A program made the position numbers and the translations under genes. Below, piece by piece: positions 52,101 to 62,905 of a DNA stretch of 64,000 nt; position 1 is the first letter of the stretch; each line of letters starts with the position of its first letter. Source of the DNA: Theocolax elegans (taxonomy: Eukaryota; Arthropoda; Insecta; Hymenoptera; Cerocephalidae). Below the pieces are notes generated by a model. That model saw only the letters and a list, made by a program, of their open reading frames with translations. It was not told where the DNA came from and made no database searches. Location of the stretch: contig CM047426.1 in NCBI GenBank assembly GCA_026168455.1, positions 34,779,058 to 34,843,057 on the forward strand, read 5' to 3'.

Positions 52101-54700
52101 ATTTCGAGTATACTTGTAATTTAAACAATGAGATTCAAGTAATTTAGTTGTAAAGAAATGTGGAGTATAATAACAGGCGAAATAAGTATTAAAGTAGATA
52201 AAGTTATATGCATACACTGAGAGAAAATAATAATTCCGCATTTCCTGTATATAACAATTTTTTCTCTTATGAAAGTTATAGTAGGAGATGTATTATAGTT
52301 CATATACGTATTCATTTGTCACAAATACTCCTTTCTCTCGAAGCGACAAGAAACGACCAATTAAACGTTCTTCTTCGGTAAAAGTGGAAATGACTATTAC
52401 AGGTTATGTAAAATGATTATTAATTTTGAAAAATTTACTTTTACTAAATTGCCATTAATTAACTGTGATTGGAGCAAAGCAAATTAAAAAATATATTTTT
52501 AAATAAAGTTAAAGACTTGATTATCTATACGTTTACGTTTCAGAAATGTTAAACAAGTACTTTATTTAATAAAAAAGATATGATATTATTTTTCACAAGT
52601 TTATTATTTGTTAAAAAATACGTAAATTTTATTCAGATTATGATAAAAATGTGATACTATAAACTCTGTAAATATTTGATATGGTGAGGTGCTTATAGCC
52701 ACTAGTTTTGGCGGTTCGTAATTAAGTTGAGATGTATCAACTCAAAATCGTTGAGCATATCGACACATAATCGTCGAGGGTAATTAGCTGATCGTAATTG
52801 CAACCTCGATTCGACGGCAGGCGGAAATCTTAGTTGATATCGTTGTGCATATGTGCAATGGATTGAAATCAATCATTATGATAATAGTATTGAAAATCCT
52901 GCAAATAGTAGATAATTATTTGTCATAATTATTTTTATTACTGATGGTATATTAAAAAAAATGTTAATTCGATGATAGTTTTATTTGAATACTGAAATCA
53001 CTTTGATTGAAATAAAAAAATGTGTGTCAGATTATTTTATTCGTACTTTCACAAAGTATATATTAGCCGAAAAATTCGGGAATTAATTAATTATATTTAC
53101 ATAATATGTGGAAAAGAAAGGGTACATTAGATTCGTCACACATTCGTCTCGATTGTTTGCTTATGTAATCCAATTAGAAAACCAATATTCGATTTATGAA
53201 AGTGATCTATATTTAATTTAAAATTGCGTAAGCATGAAATCCATGAAATGTACAACACTAATAGTTATATAGTAATTCTATTAGGCGTCTAGTCTGATAT
53301 GATAAATAGGTAGCCTGTCGCAAAGCTTTAGCCTTATAAATAAAAATCAATAAGATATTTAAGTTTTTATACGAAAAATCAAAAGACGTATTTTAAAAAG
53401 ACAAAATTAAGGAAAATAAGTAAGATATTCTTTGCGGAAAATAAAACAGCAGAAACGATGTCGGTGAAGTAACATCAGCAGTGACATCGATACCAGCACA
53501 AAATTCAGTTTTAAAATCTTTCAATTATTGATGGAGAATGTATACCTACTATTTTTAGCGACATTAACTCAAATGTTGTAAAATTTTTTTAAAATGCATA
53601 TTTTACAATATAATTGTATACAATAGAATATATTTTTTAATTTTCGCAACTTATACTGAATTATATAAAATAAATAAACTATTTTTGTACTCAAATTTAA
53701 GATGATAGAATTCAAGATTAAATAAAATAATTACAGGTATTTACTAATTAAATAACATTGTATGGCAAAATGTAATCTTTCAACATAAACTACTGTAGTT
53801 TCAGTAATCGATATTCAAGAAATCAAAGCATTGCGCGAATCGACGCAATCATGATAACTAAAACGACAGCTTTTCGCATCACATAATTTCGAGTATATAT
53901 ACTTTTGACGACCGTCAATGCTCATAGGGAAAATCTCGTAACAAGATTTCTAACCTTCAATCTTGTTTTAAGACTACGCCCATCAATTCTGCAAACAAAG
54001 ACAGCGGTAAATAAAATCGATTAAAACATTTTTTACTGTAATCTTTCTTCTCTTTAACAAAATTCAGTTAACGATAAATCATTCAACGAAGACATTTTAA
54101 AAAAGTTGTAGCTAATAGAATATTTAATGAAAGTTTTTTAGCTTTGAAAATTCGTAATGGATTATCAATTAATTGATCCGCTCAGATTAAATCAAGATTT
54201 AATATTAGTATTTAATGGACCACAATCTATTTTTAATAGAGATATTGAAGCAAGAAAGCAACAAAAATTATGAGTTTATCTGGGAGATTTGAGGAAATCA
54301 ATTTCTATAATAATTAAAGATCGAAGCAGAATTAAAAATCTTGAAATTTTATAAAAACGTTCAGCAATAATAATTCATACTATTTGTAAATTTACCATTT
54401 TATTTTAAAAATGAGATACTTTAAACAGCAATCCTTTTACTGTTTTATTTCTAGAAAACGAAAATTATAAGAAAGTAATAAGCCAGGCTTTCAGTTGACG
54501 AGAAAAAAATTTCTCATTGTGTCATACACATGTCTTTAATATTTTCAAAATTTTATGATCTACTATTATCTGCTCATAATAATACTTACTCTAACGATAT
54601 CTGTATAAATTACAAACAAATATGTAATAATATCATTGTAAAGTAGTTTCACGTTAAATGATTGTTACGTAATTGAAAAGAATTGGATTAATTATGCATA
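49113..54700. other. Long AT-rich stretch with two GC-richer patches
   Basis: Patches at about 49970-50420 and 50690-51000 are richer in G+C and CpG but show no coherent frame with splice sites; they could be regulatory. A CACTGAGAGAAAA motif at 52216 matches the end of the MITE at 57.36 kb, with a poor inverted partner near 52270, possibly a deleted relative. Nothing else was recognised. Confidence 0.45.
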
Positions 54701-54890
54701 CTAAAAAAATGGTTTATTAAAAATTACTATATTTTATATAGTCAAGTTGGAATATATTTGTCTTATCGTAATTTTTGATATATTTTAAAGCAAATCTTAA
54801 TACGCGTGTAGTAATTTTTGTTGTAAATTGAGTTAAAAAAATGAATGTTTGCTATAAAATATAGTAATTTTTATTAAGCCATTTTTTTAG
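54701..54890. mobile_element. MITE, 190 bases with about 45-base inverted ends
   Basis: The left end (CTAAAAAAATGG, then TTATTAAAAATTACTATATT) is matched by the complement of the right end (CCATTTTTTTAG preceded by AATATAGTAATTTTTATTAAG) over about 45 bases with two or three mismatches. TA dinucleotides flank both sides. The centre is AT-rich and non-coding. A mariner-type non-autonomous element is the best reading. Confidence 0.8.
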
Positions 54891-55995
54891 TCTATATATT
54901 AAAGTAAATAAATTTAAAACCGTAAGATTCTTTAAGCATCTATCTATTATCATTGCGGAAATGAATGACATTGTTGTGGTAATTCCTTAAAGAATGATCC
55001 ATCTTGAATGTTAAATTAAGTTAAATTAATAATTATAAATTAGTAATTTTTCATTAATCGACAGGAATTAATGACTTATATGTTCAAAAACATGTTGCTA
55101 AATTATTAATAAAAAATATTAATTACTGATACAAACAAAAATGAGAGTAAGGAAAATTATATAAGACCGATGCAACATGTATGTATCATAAGGAGGATAA
55201 ATGAGGGTCAGATAAAATGATCGAAAGGAACAATCGATCGTCGTTAATCTTTAATAATTCAGAAAGTGCTCGCAAGAAGGGAATAAAGGGGAAGCATTCT
55301 TGTGAATCAGATAGAATAAGTAAGATAGAACGAAAATGAACGAGTAGATGAGACGCAAATTGTATCGTGCAATTTCCCTTTCCTAAAAAGTATTTTTTAT
55401 CAATTTTATTTTTCTGTTTATTCAAGTTCTTGTTTATGATTTTTATCTGGGTTTGTCATCGCACCAATAATATGGTAAAAAGTTGAAAGGTTTCAGTCAT
55501 AAGATTTTTATTTTTAAATTAATGATAATGAACTACGCTGCATAAATCGTTAAAAAATCTCTATTTTTACAGACTTTATACTACTCATGCTTAATTTTTC
55601 ATTATTGCCAACCAGTAAATATATTTAAACAAATAATTAAAATTATAGTTTGAAAATATAATTATTTTAAAGAAACGGATGGTCGTATATTTAACCATAT
55701 CTTTATTTACGTTGATCGACCTTGATAATTTCGAACTCGATCTACATAATAATGGTCAATAATTATAAATTCAACGATGAGCATTAAAAATCCTGTTAGC
55801 GCGTATAAAGAGATAGCAGGAAAGCAGAGCATTTACCGTTAACAACGGGCTACTTAATTTTAGTATACTTTCAGTGATGTTAAATGCTCAATATGAATGT
55901 TGTTTTCTTTTATCGTAAACATTTTTTCCTGAAAGAAAAAATTTATGTTTTCAGAAAGTCGCGACTGTCTTACTTATGTATATACATACGTGTGA
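54891..55995. other. AT-rich stretch, nothing recognised
   Basis: A 79-codon minus frame (55186-55425) shows no motif. No splice pairs or repeats of note. Confidence 0.5.
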
Positions 55996-55996
55996 A

Positions 55997-56242
55997 TGTG
56001 TGTGTGTTGTGTGTGTGTGTGTGTGTGTGTGTACTGTCTGTAAATGACCACAATAAACGAAGTGCCGCAATATCACGCAAGTGGTTGCTACAGTTATACA
56101 TTAAACGATTTCACCAAACCTCAGGCGCTTATTTTCTTTTCGCGAACGGACCGAAAGAGACCTGGTATTTAGCAACTCTTTTTAGCCGCCGGCCAATCCA
56201 TATATATACACATATATACGTGAACATGTATGTATGTATACG

Positions 56243-56285
<43 letters not shown>

Positions 56286-56290
56286 ACACA
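55997..56290. repeat. (TG)n and (CA)n microsatellites facing each other
   Basis: A (TG)n tract at about 55997-56032 and a (CA)n tract at about 56246-56290 lie 215 bases apart. They are complementary, so the strand could fold into a long hairpin. The frames reading through both (up to 143 codons on plus) are repeat-driven and not credible proteins. Confidence 0.9.
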
Positions 56291-57361
56291 TATAAAGATA
56301 TATACATATTTATAATACAAATATAACCGCGGGCAATGATGTTTAGCGCGCTTTTTTCGATCGTTACAGTTTTACTCAACAAGAGATTATTTCAATTTTC
56401 AAGTATAATGGGTATATAGTATGTAATCGTGGGTCTAACAATAATTGAATATTTTTTTAAATATAATTGTAGGAATTGCACTGTGCGAAAATGGAGATTG
56501 ACGTGATGACATAAATTATAACCTTTTTTTCAAGAAATAAAATACCTTTGCTCATACGTCAGATACTTGGAATCGCAAATTTTTTTACAGCTTTGCGTAA
56601 AGGTATACTTATTCAATCTCTTGATTATTTTCGTGTTTAAAATATTTTTATTTGTACGAATTCTTATACTTAGTATTAAACAATATGATAGTTTATGAAT
56701 CAATAATAAATATTAATATCAGGGTATAATGAAAGCTCATCAATCATTCGTTACAAAGTGTGACATTTAGTATAAAACGAATCATACTTAGAATTACAAA
56801 TATGCAAATATGTACCTTATATTTTATAGTTAATTGTTACTCTGTACAATCTTTTTGACATTCGATACTATCTGTATTAAAATGACATATAAGTTGTTTA
56901 TCAAGTATTCTAATCCATAAATCAGTGTATAGTTAATCTTAACCTATGGTAGACGATACCAAAGCATACATAGTTGATTATCCTTGTAGATTATTAATTA
57001 TGGAGAATATTAAGATCTTCGTTGTGCAAGGGATACATAACAGTAGAGGCAAGTTTCAGTACATGGATGGGATTGCAATTCCGTGTGTTTCCATTAATTT
57101 GTCCGTTTCGTAAGGTTATATCAAGCAAACGCCTCTAATTTCGTCCGCTAACGAGTAGCTTGAAATATGGCAAACTCCGAATAAGATGAATAGAACTCTC
57201 TACGAAGGTGCGAGGTCTTAATCACGCTTTGTAAGTCATTGCTTCGACTGCGAAATTTATTTCTTGGGAAGGAGGGTACTATCGACCGTCTCATTTCATA
57301 GTGAGAAAAATTATGGTATTATTATTGATATCAATTATTTTTCATCGTTTTATTTTTTACA
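56291..57361. other. AT-rich stretch with a GC-richer patch
   Basis: About 57000-57290 is richer in G+C without a supported frame. Nothing else recognised. Confidence 0.45.
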
Positions 57362-57363
57362 TA

Positions 57364-57623
57364 CACTGAGAGAAAGGAATACTTGAGACAAATGACGTTT
57401 TTTAACTGTTAAGATCTGATGACTTAAATATGGGCAAATGAATATTTCTTTACAGTTAAGTATTATTTCAATCAGTTCTTAACAGTTAAACTTTCATTCG
57501 TTTCTATTAACGTAAAATCTTAACAGTTAAGAACTGAGCGTTAATACTTAAGAAATATCATTTTATGACAAGTCAATGTCAATTTATAGATTACTTTTTC
57601 ACAAATATTTCTTTCTCTCAGTG
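57364..57623. mobile_element. MITE, 260 bases, with CACTGAGAGAAAG ends and TA flanks
   Basis: The left end ACACTGAGAGAAAGGAATA matches the complement of the right end TATTTCTTTCTCTCAGTGT over about 20 bases. TA flanks both ends (57362-57363 and 57624-57625), as expected for a mariner-type target duplication. Inside, an AACAGTTAAG-type palindrome occurs three or four times (near 57402, 57478 and 57520). No coding capacity. Confidence 0.8.
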
Positions 57624-57625
57624 TA

Positions 57626-59220
57626 CTTTTCGACATATTGTGTGTCACGAGATCTCCCGTGACATGTGTAATAAGAATATTACATTTATTTTAAAAATTA
57701 TGCATATACCAATTAGATTTTATAATGATAAAATTTTTACATTAAGTTAACATTATTTCCATACGTCCATATTTCTGAACGTGATTTCATAAATTTTAAT
57801 TTTAATCTTAATTTTAAAAAATTCAACAAGATAATTGCTCAATAATTCTTTCAAATGCAATTAAGTACAGATAATTTGCATGACTAACCATCTAATAATA
57901 AGTGTAATCAAATATTAGCCAATGTCATAGAATAAAACTAAAAGTCTACTTTAGATGAACAATTGATGTATGTTAAATAGAGTAAACACTAATTTTTACG
58001 ACTTCATTTAAATGATGTAATAAATCACCAGAGTTAACGGACATTTTCCATTTAATAGTTCTCTTATTACTGAAACATCTTCGAGGAAATATTGATGTAA
58101 AATATTTAATTTTAAATGTTCTATAATTAATTTAATAATTTATAGGATGATACAAATATAAAAGATCAAAACTAATTAGATATTTTAATGATTAGTATAG
58201 TTGATGAGCTTTGTATTTTACGCTTAGAATCAAAATTGCTGCACTTCTCGAACGCATGAGCTCAATAATTAGATCAAGTATTTTCTTTTTCTTTTGTCAG
58301 AGCAAACACGAGTGTTGCTGAATCCAATTTAAACTTCTGCACTACTAAATTACACCAAAACTTTTACTCTTAAACAGCAGGATTAAACTTTCTCGTGTGT
58401 ATGCGTGTACGAGAAATCGTTTATAAGTGTATTTTTTTTCCACTGCGACGCTACATTTAAAGTTTGTGTTTAATAGAAATAATACTACATGTATACAAGT
58501 CTTAAATAAAAACGCGCTATATTTTCATATAGCAATGCATTAATTACTTAACAATCCTTTGCTGTATTCGATCAAAGCAAATATTAAATTAGAAAATATT
58601 TGTTCATCATTTACGGTTAGATTTAAAAACGATGTAGAATTATTTTGTCTAGATGAAAATATTCACTTTTACCATCCATTTATTCAATCCAAATATCAAA
58701 TAAGGCATTGAAATATTTAGCAATTGACGTCGTAAAGTAATCCAATTAATTTACGAAAGATACTAAGGTTCTTTCTCATCGTACGTATACGTTATTGAAC
58801 ATAAAAGGGTTTAAATCTAGTATAATGAAAACTGATAGAATAGAAAAAATATAGGGCATCTATATAAAGAACCGTATTTGACTATTTTTCTCCTTCCTTT
58901 TCTTGTTCAATGGGATGTTAAGAAAAAATGTTATTGATGTATAGATTTAATTCGCTTTCGCATTTATTTAAATTGAATTTAAAACATCCGTATAGCTACG
59001 CGTGCGTAATAATAACTGCTTAAAGGAAATTACATTATTTACTTTACGAGCAATTCCGTATTCGGCTTTTAATTTTACAATGGACAATATTCTTCGTATG
59101 CCGCTTATAGCAAGCTAATAATTTTTATACTCAAGAATGAATACTTCCTTTTACTGAATATATCGTACATAACGATATGCGTTTCTATATGTGTAAAACC
59201 GGAATACTTAATACAAGAAA
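57626..59220. other. AT-rich stretch, nothing recognised
   Basis: Intergenic or intronic sequence upstream of the secreted-protein gene. No exon, repeat or RNA gene could be supported. Confidence 0.5.
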
Positions 59221-59224
59221 CGAG

Positions 59225-59232
59225 TATAAAAG
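59225..59232 (+). promoter_or_regulatory. TATA box of the secreted-protein gene
   Basis: TATAAAAG lies 64 bases before the ATG at 59296. A TTAGTT initiator-like site about 29 bases downstream (59254) gives normal TATA-to-start spacing and a 5' UTR of about 40 bases. Confidence 0.6.
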
Positions 59233-59295
59233 CATACGATTTCAACATTTATGATTAGTTATTTTTCTAAGTTAAGTCGAAGGTAATGTTATAAA

Positions 59296-60215
59296 ATGAA
59301 GATATATCTATGGTTCAACATTATTATTATTTTAACGTTGAAAGTTTATTCCGTACGTATAGAGCTTTAAGGAGTATGTTATTATTTTGATGTAGTTATA
59401 AATTAAAATTTTAACACTGAAATTTATAATTTATTTTTTAAGTCCAAACAAGATATTCGAGGGAGTGAAATAAGTTTATTGAAAGTATCAAAAAATTTAT
59501 TAGATGTAACAACAATATTACAAACTGAATTTAAGGAAATCTTGCAACAAATATATACCATCGAAACAAGTCTTTATGAATCTAATAATCAAATGTTTAT
59601 GACGTTAAAAGAAAATTCATTTATGAATAAAATAAAGGTATAAATAATGGAGTGTCAAAGAATTTATTTCATGCTAGTAATAAAATATTTAATTATTTTA
59701 ATTATTAAATACAGGAAGAATTAAAACAGAGAATTAAAGAAGACGAAAATTTATCGAAATGTCATGAAATTTTGGACGGTTATTTAAATAGTCTTCAAGA
59801 AAGTTATATACAATACTTCATCAATTCAATTAAGCAAATTTTAAAATACATCAAAATAAATATTCTGCTAATGAAAATGGTAATATTTTATATAAAATAC
59901 AAATTGAGTTAATTAATTTTGTAATATGCTTCTATTATCGTAATATGGTTTGTATAGGAAGTTAATGAAATGAAACAGAATCTTGTTAGTAACTTTAAGA
60001 CTAACATGCAACAGTGCACAGAAAATAATAATGATTGCAAATTAACAGGAATTTTTATTAATGCTACTGAAGAATACTTTAAAGTTATAGATTATTTAAA
60101 AGAAACTTTACCTAATTTAATAAACAGTAGACTAGATTATTTTAAGACTGCAAAAATATTTGAAGAATTGTACAATAAAGTATTTAAATCAGTGTCGGAG
60201 TGTTTAACAGAATAA
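59296..60215 (+). CDS. Secreted, helical, cysteine-containing small protein (four exons)
   Basis: Exons are 59296-59352, 59443-59637, 59715-59879 and 59958-60215. All three introns are phase 0, short (77-90 bases) and have GT/AG borders (GTACGT, GTATAA, GTAATA donors; TTTTTTAAG, AAATACAG, TGTATAG acceptors). The protein is 224 residues. The first 19 form a signal peptide (MKIYLWFNIIIILTLKVYS) encoded exactly by exon 1. The rest is Lys/Glu/Asn/Leu-rich, predicted mostly helical, with four cysteines (one in SKCHE, two in QQC-TENNND-C, one in the final SECLTE) that could form two disulfides. There is no membrane segment after the signal and no family I recognise. AATAAA overlaps the stop (60211-60216), with a second at 60255. 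TATA box, signal peptide and tight introns together make a real gene likely. Secretion is inferred; role unknown. Confidence 0.75.
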
Positions 60216-60381
60216 ATATGCATTTTTATAATCTTTGAACAATTAATGATTTAGAATAAATAATCAGTTTGTATAAGTAGTCGCATAATTGTGATATTAA
60301 ATAAACAATAAACAAAATGGCGCATTACCTCTATTTTTAATAAAAGATATTTATTCTGTACAGTGTGCGTAAAATGCAATT

Positions 60382-61291
60382 GTTTATTGAAAGTATCAAA
60401 AAATTTATTAGATGTAACAACAATATTACAAACTGAATTTAAGGAAATCTTGCAACAAATATATACCATCGAAACAAGTCTTTATGAATCTAATAATCAA
60501 ATGTTTATGACGTTAAAAGAAAATTCGTTTGTGAATAAAATAAAGGTATAAATAATGGAGTGTCAAAGAATTTCTTTCATGCTAGTAATAAAATATTTAA
60601 TTATTTTAATTATTAAATACAGGAAGAATTAAACCAGAGAATTAAAGAAGACGAAAATTTATCGAAATGTCATGAAATTTTGGACGGTTATTTAAATAGT
60701 CTTCAAGAAAGTTATATACAATACTTCATCAATTCAATTAAGCAAATTTTAAAATACATCAAAATAAATATTCTGCTAATGAAAATGGTAATATTTTATA
60801 TAAAATACAAATTGAGTTAATTAATTTTGTAATATGCTTCTATTATCGTAATATGGTTTGTGCAGGAAGTTAATGAAATGAAACAGAATCTTGTTAGTAA
60901 CTTTAAGACTAACATGCAACAGTGCACAGAAAATAATAATGATTGCAAATTAACAGGAATTTTTATTAATGCTACTGAAGAATACTTTAAAGTTATAGAT
61001 TATTTAAAAGAAACTTTACCTAATTTAATAAACAGTAGACTAGATTATTTTAAGACTGCAAAAATATTTGAAGAATTGTACAATAAAGTATTTAAATCAG
61101 TGTCGGAGTGTTTAACAGAATAAATATGCATTTTTATAATCTTTGAACAATTAATGATTTAGAATAAATAATCAGTTTGTATATAAGTAGTCGCATAATT
61201 GTGATATTAAATAAACAATAAACAAAATGGCGCATTACCTCTATTTTTAATAAAAGATATTTATTCTGTACAGTGTGCGTAAAATGCAATT
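60382..61291 (+). pseudogene. Tandem partial copy of the secreted-protein gene, no signal-peptide exon
   Basis: The unit from 59474 to 60381 is repeated at 60382-61291 with about 99% identity; the join lies at a shared GTTT. The copy keeps most of exon 2, all of exons 3 (60624-60788) and 4 (60867-61123), their splice sites and the polyadenylation signals. It lacks the promoter, exon 1 and the exon 2 acceptor. There are no stops or frameshifts. Only a few changes occur, for example Met to Val near the end of exon 2 and Lys to Asn at the start of exon 3. It is therefore a 5'-truncated copy, but its exons could still be used as alternative 3' exons by the upstream gene because all introns are phase 0. 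Confidence 0.8.
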
Positions 61292-61506
61292 GTTTTTTAA
61301 AAATCGCACCCTCTGTGTTAAAAAATATTGTTGGATACACGTATCAAAGTGTTGATTTACACAGTCGTGAATTTCGAAAATTATTTGTTATGGATGTCAA
61401 GGTTGATAAAAAATGTGTTACTATTTAAAATTTTGTTAACTTATTCGTAGGATTCCTTTAAACGTACTGCATATCAAAATAATTTTTTTAATTTGTTTGA
61501 TTTTAG
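61292..61506. other. Spacer ending in a polypyrimidine tract and acceptor
   Basis: The tract TTTTTTTAATTTGTTTGATTTTAG ends at 61506 and is a good splice acceptor for the exon that follows, which implies an upstream untranslated exon I could not place. Confidence 0.4.
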
Positions 61507-61528
61507 GTAATTCGAACGCGTGACGAGT

Positions 61529-62905
61529 ATGGCGTTTTTAAAATCTCTGTATCAACGCGTGTCGGACTTTGCTAAAGAAGGTAAAAGTAAAGATCAATTG
61601 AGTGCCCGATATAATAATAATAGATTCGTTACTTGCAAACTATCTCTCTACATTTCTGTCTCTTTATCTTTTCTCAAAAATCATATTCTGTAATGCTATA
61701 TTAGGATGAAATTAGCTTGTACACGCATAACTTGAGATGCATACACATAATATACGTGTGCATTATACATGATGCACACATTCGATTCGTCATTAATGGC
61801 AAAATGTCAACGGGTGTGCAAATCAGCCATACACGCGCACGCGCGTACGCACACACACGCACACACACACACGCGCGCGCGCGCACACGTACACTCACAT
61901 TTATATAAATGTATACATGCACTCTCTCAAAGCGTCGAGGGCTTAATTGAACGGTACATAATGGTTCGGTAACGCGCGCTCGGTATTAAGTACATCTCGC
62001 ATGTTCGGTTGCTCCGGAGGTAGCATTCTGATATTATCTTCTTGGTTATATGCGAGACTAATCGTTTATAATGCAATTAACCCAAGGAGCTGATCTACAT
62101 TACATACACAGCGACACTAATATACTTTTATGGTTACGTCAAGTTTCGCGATTGTCAGATTTTAGTGTTTCGTATAAGTAGACGTGCTATCTTATTAATT
62201 ATGTCGAGTACAATGCTTTTTTTTATTAATTTTAAATAATCTTAGTAGATTTTGTAGATTTTTTAATATTCATTTGATTATTTATCTTAGCTGCTAGATA
62301 TAATGATCAACAAGTATTTTTGATATTTAAATAATTGCAAAAGTAAATGTGTCAGAAAAGAAATTGATTAAAATAAAAAGGGCTAAAATATACATTTTAA
62401 AAATTTCTTGAAACATAGTATTTTGTTCTTGTTAAGAATAATAATTTCATTATTTGTTAGCAAATATTTCATGCCAACGTTTCTACGTTGGTTTTTTTTA
62501 TCTAAATAGTGGTTTCGAACTTTATTGTACACAACATGGATCCTTTACATTGTACAATACAAAAATAGACAAAGCTTCTATTGATTAAAATTTGCAAAAA
62601 ATTTCTCTGAAAAAGCAAACACTATATGCGATGCAAAAAAATTATATACAAGCTCTGTCGAAAAATATATAAATGATTCATAAACATTAAAAAACAATTA
62701 TTATCGTAGCATGGATTGATCTTCTACTATCCTTCTATATCTATTTCTATTCAACTATATACATACGTAATCGGGTGTAAATTTTTATTACTATTCTCTT
62801 TCAGATGATTTTGTGAAATTGATTGATGTTGTTAGATGCTTATTTGGAATTCAACGTTATATTATGAAACTAAGTTCATCTATTATTTTTATACGATATT
62901 CATGA
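61529..62905 (+). CDS. Candidate two-exon short protein or alternative first exon MAFLKSLYQRVSDFAKE
   Basis: Exon 1 (61507-61580) starts with an in-frame stop (61508-61510), then ATG at 61529 and 17 codons plus one base before G|GTAAAAG. Exon 2 begins after a strong acceptor (CTATTCTCTTTCAG, ending 62804). Joined in phase 1 it continues DDFVKLIDVVRCLFGIQRYIM and stops at 62903-62905, 50 residues in all. The joined reading is protein-like (amphipathic, then hydrophobic), but the donor is weak and exon 2 could be chance. Alternatively exon 1 splices to exons beyond the window. No family recognised. Confidence 0.35.
61830..61895. repeat. Compound CA / CG microsatellite
   Basis: A run of (CA)n interrupted by (CG)n units, inside the proposed intron of the preceding candidate gene. 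Frames across it are artefacts. Confidence 0.9.

Noticed and set aside
55884..56315. 143-codon plus-strand frame
   Set aside because: It crosses both TG and CA microsatellites, giving Val-Cys and Thr-His repeats. No domain, splice or start support.
60363..60551. Apparent new start for the duplicated secreted-protein copy
   Set aside because: The apparent start codon is GTG, no ATG or signal peptide precedes it, and the upstream acceptor-like CAG would enter in the wrong phase.
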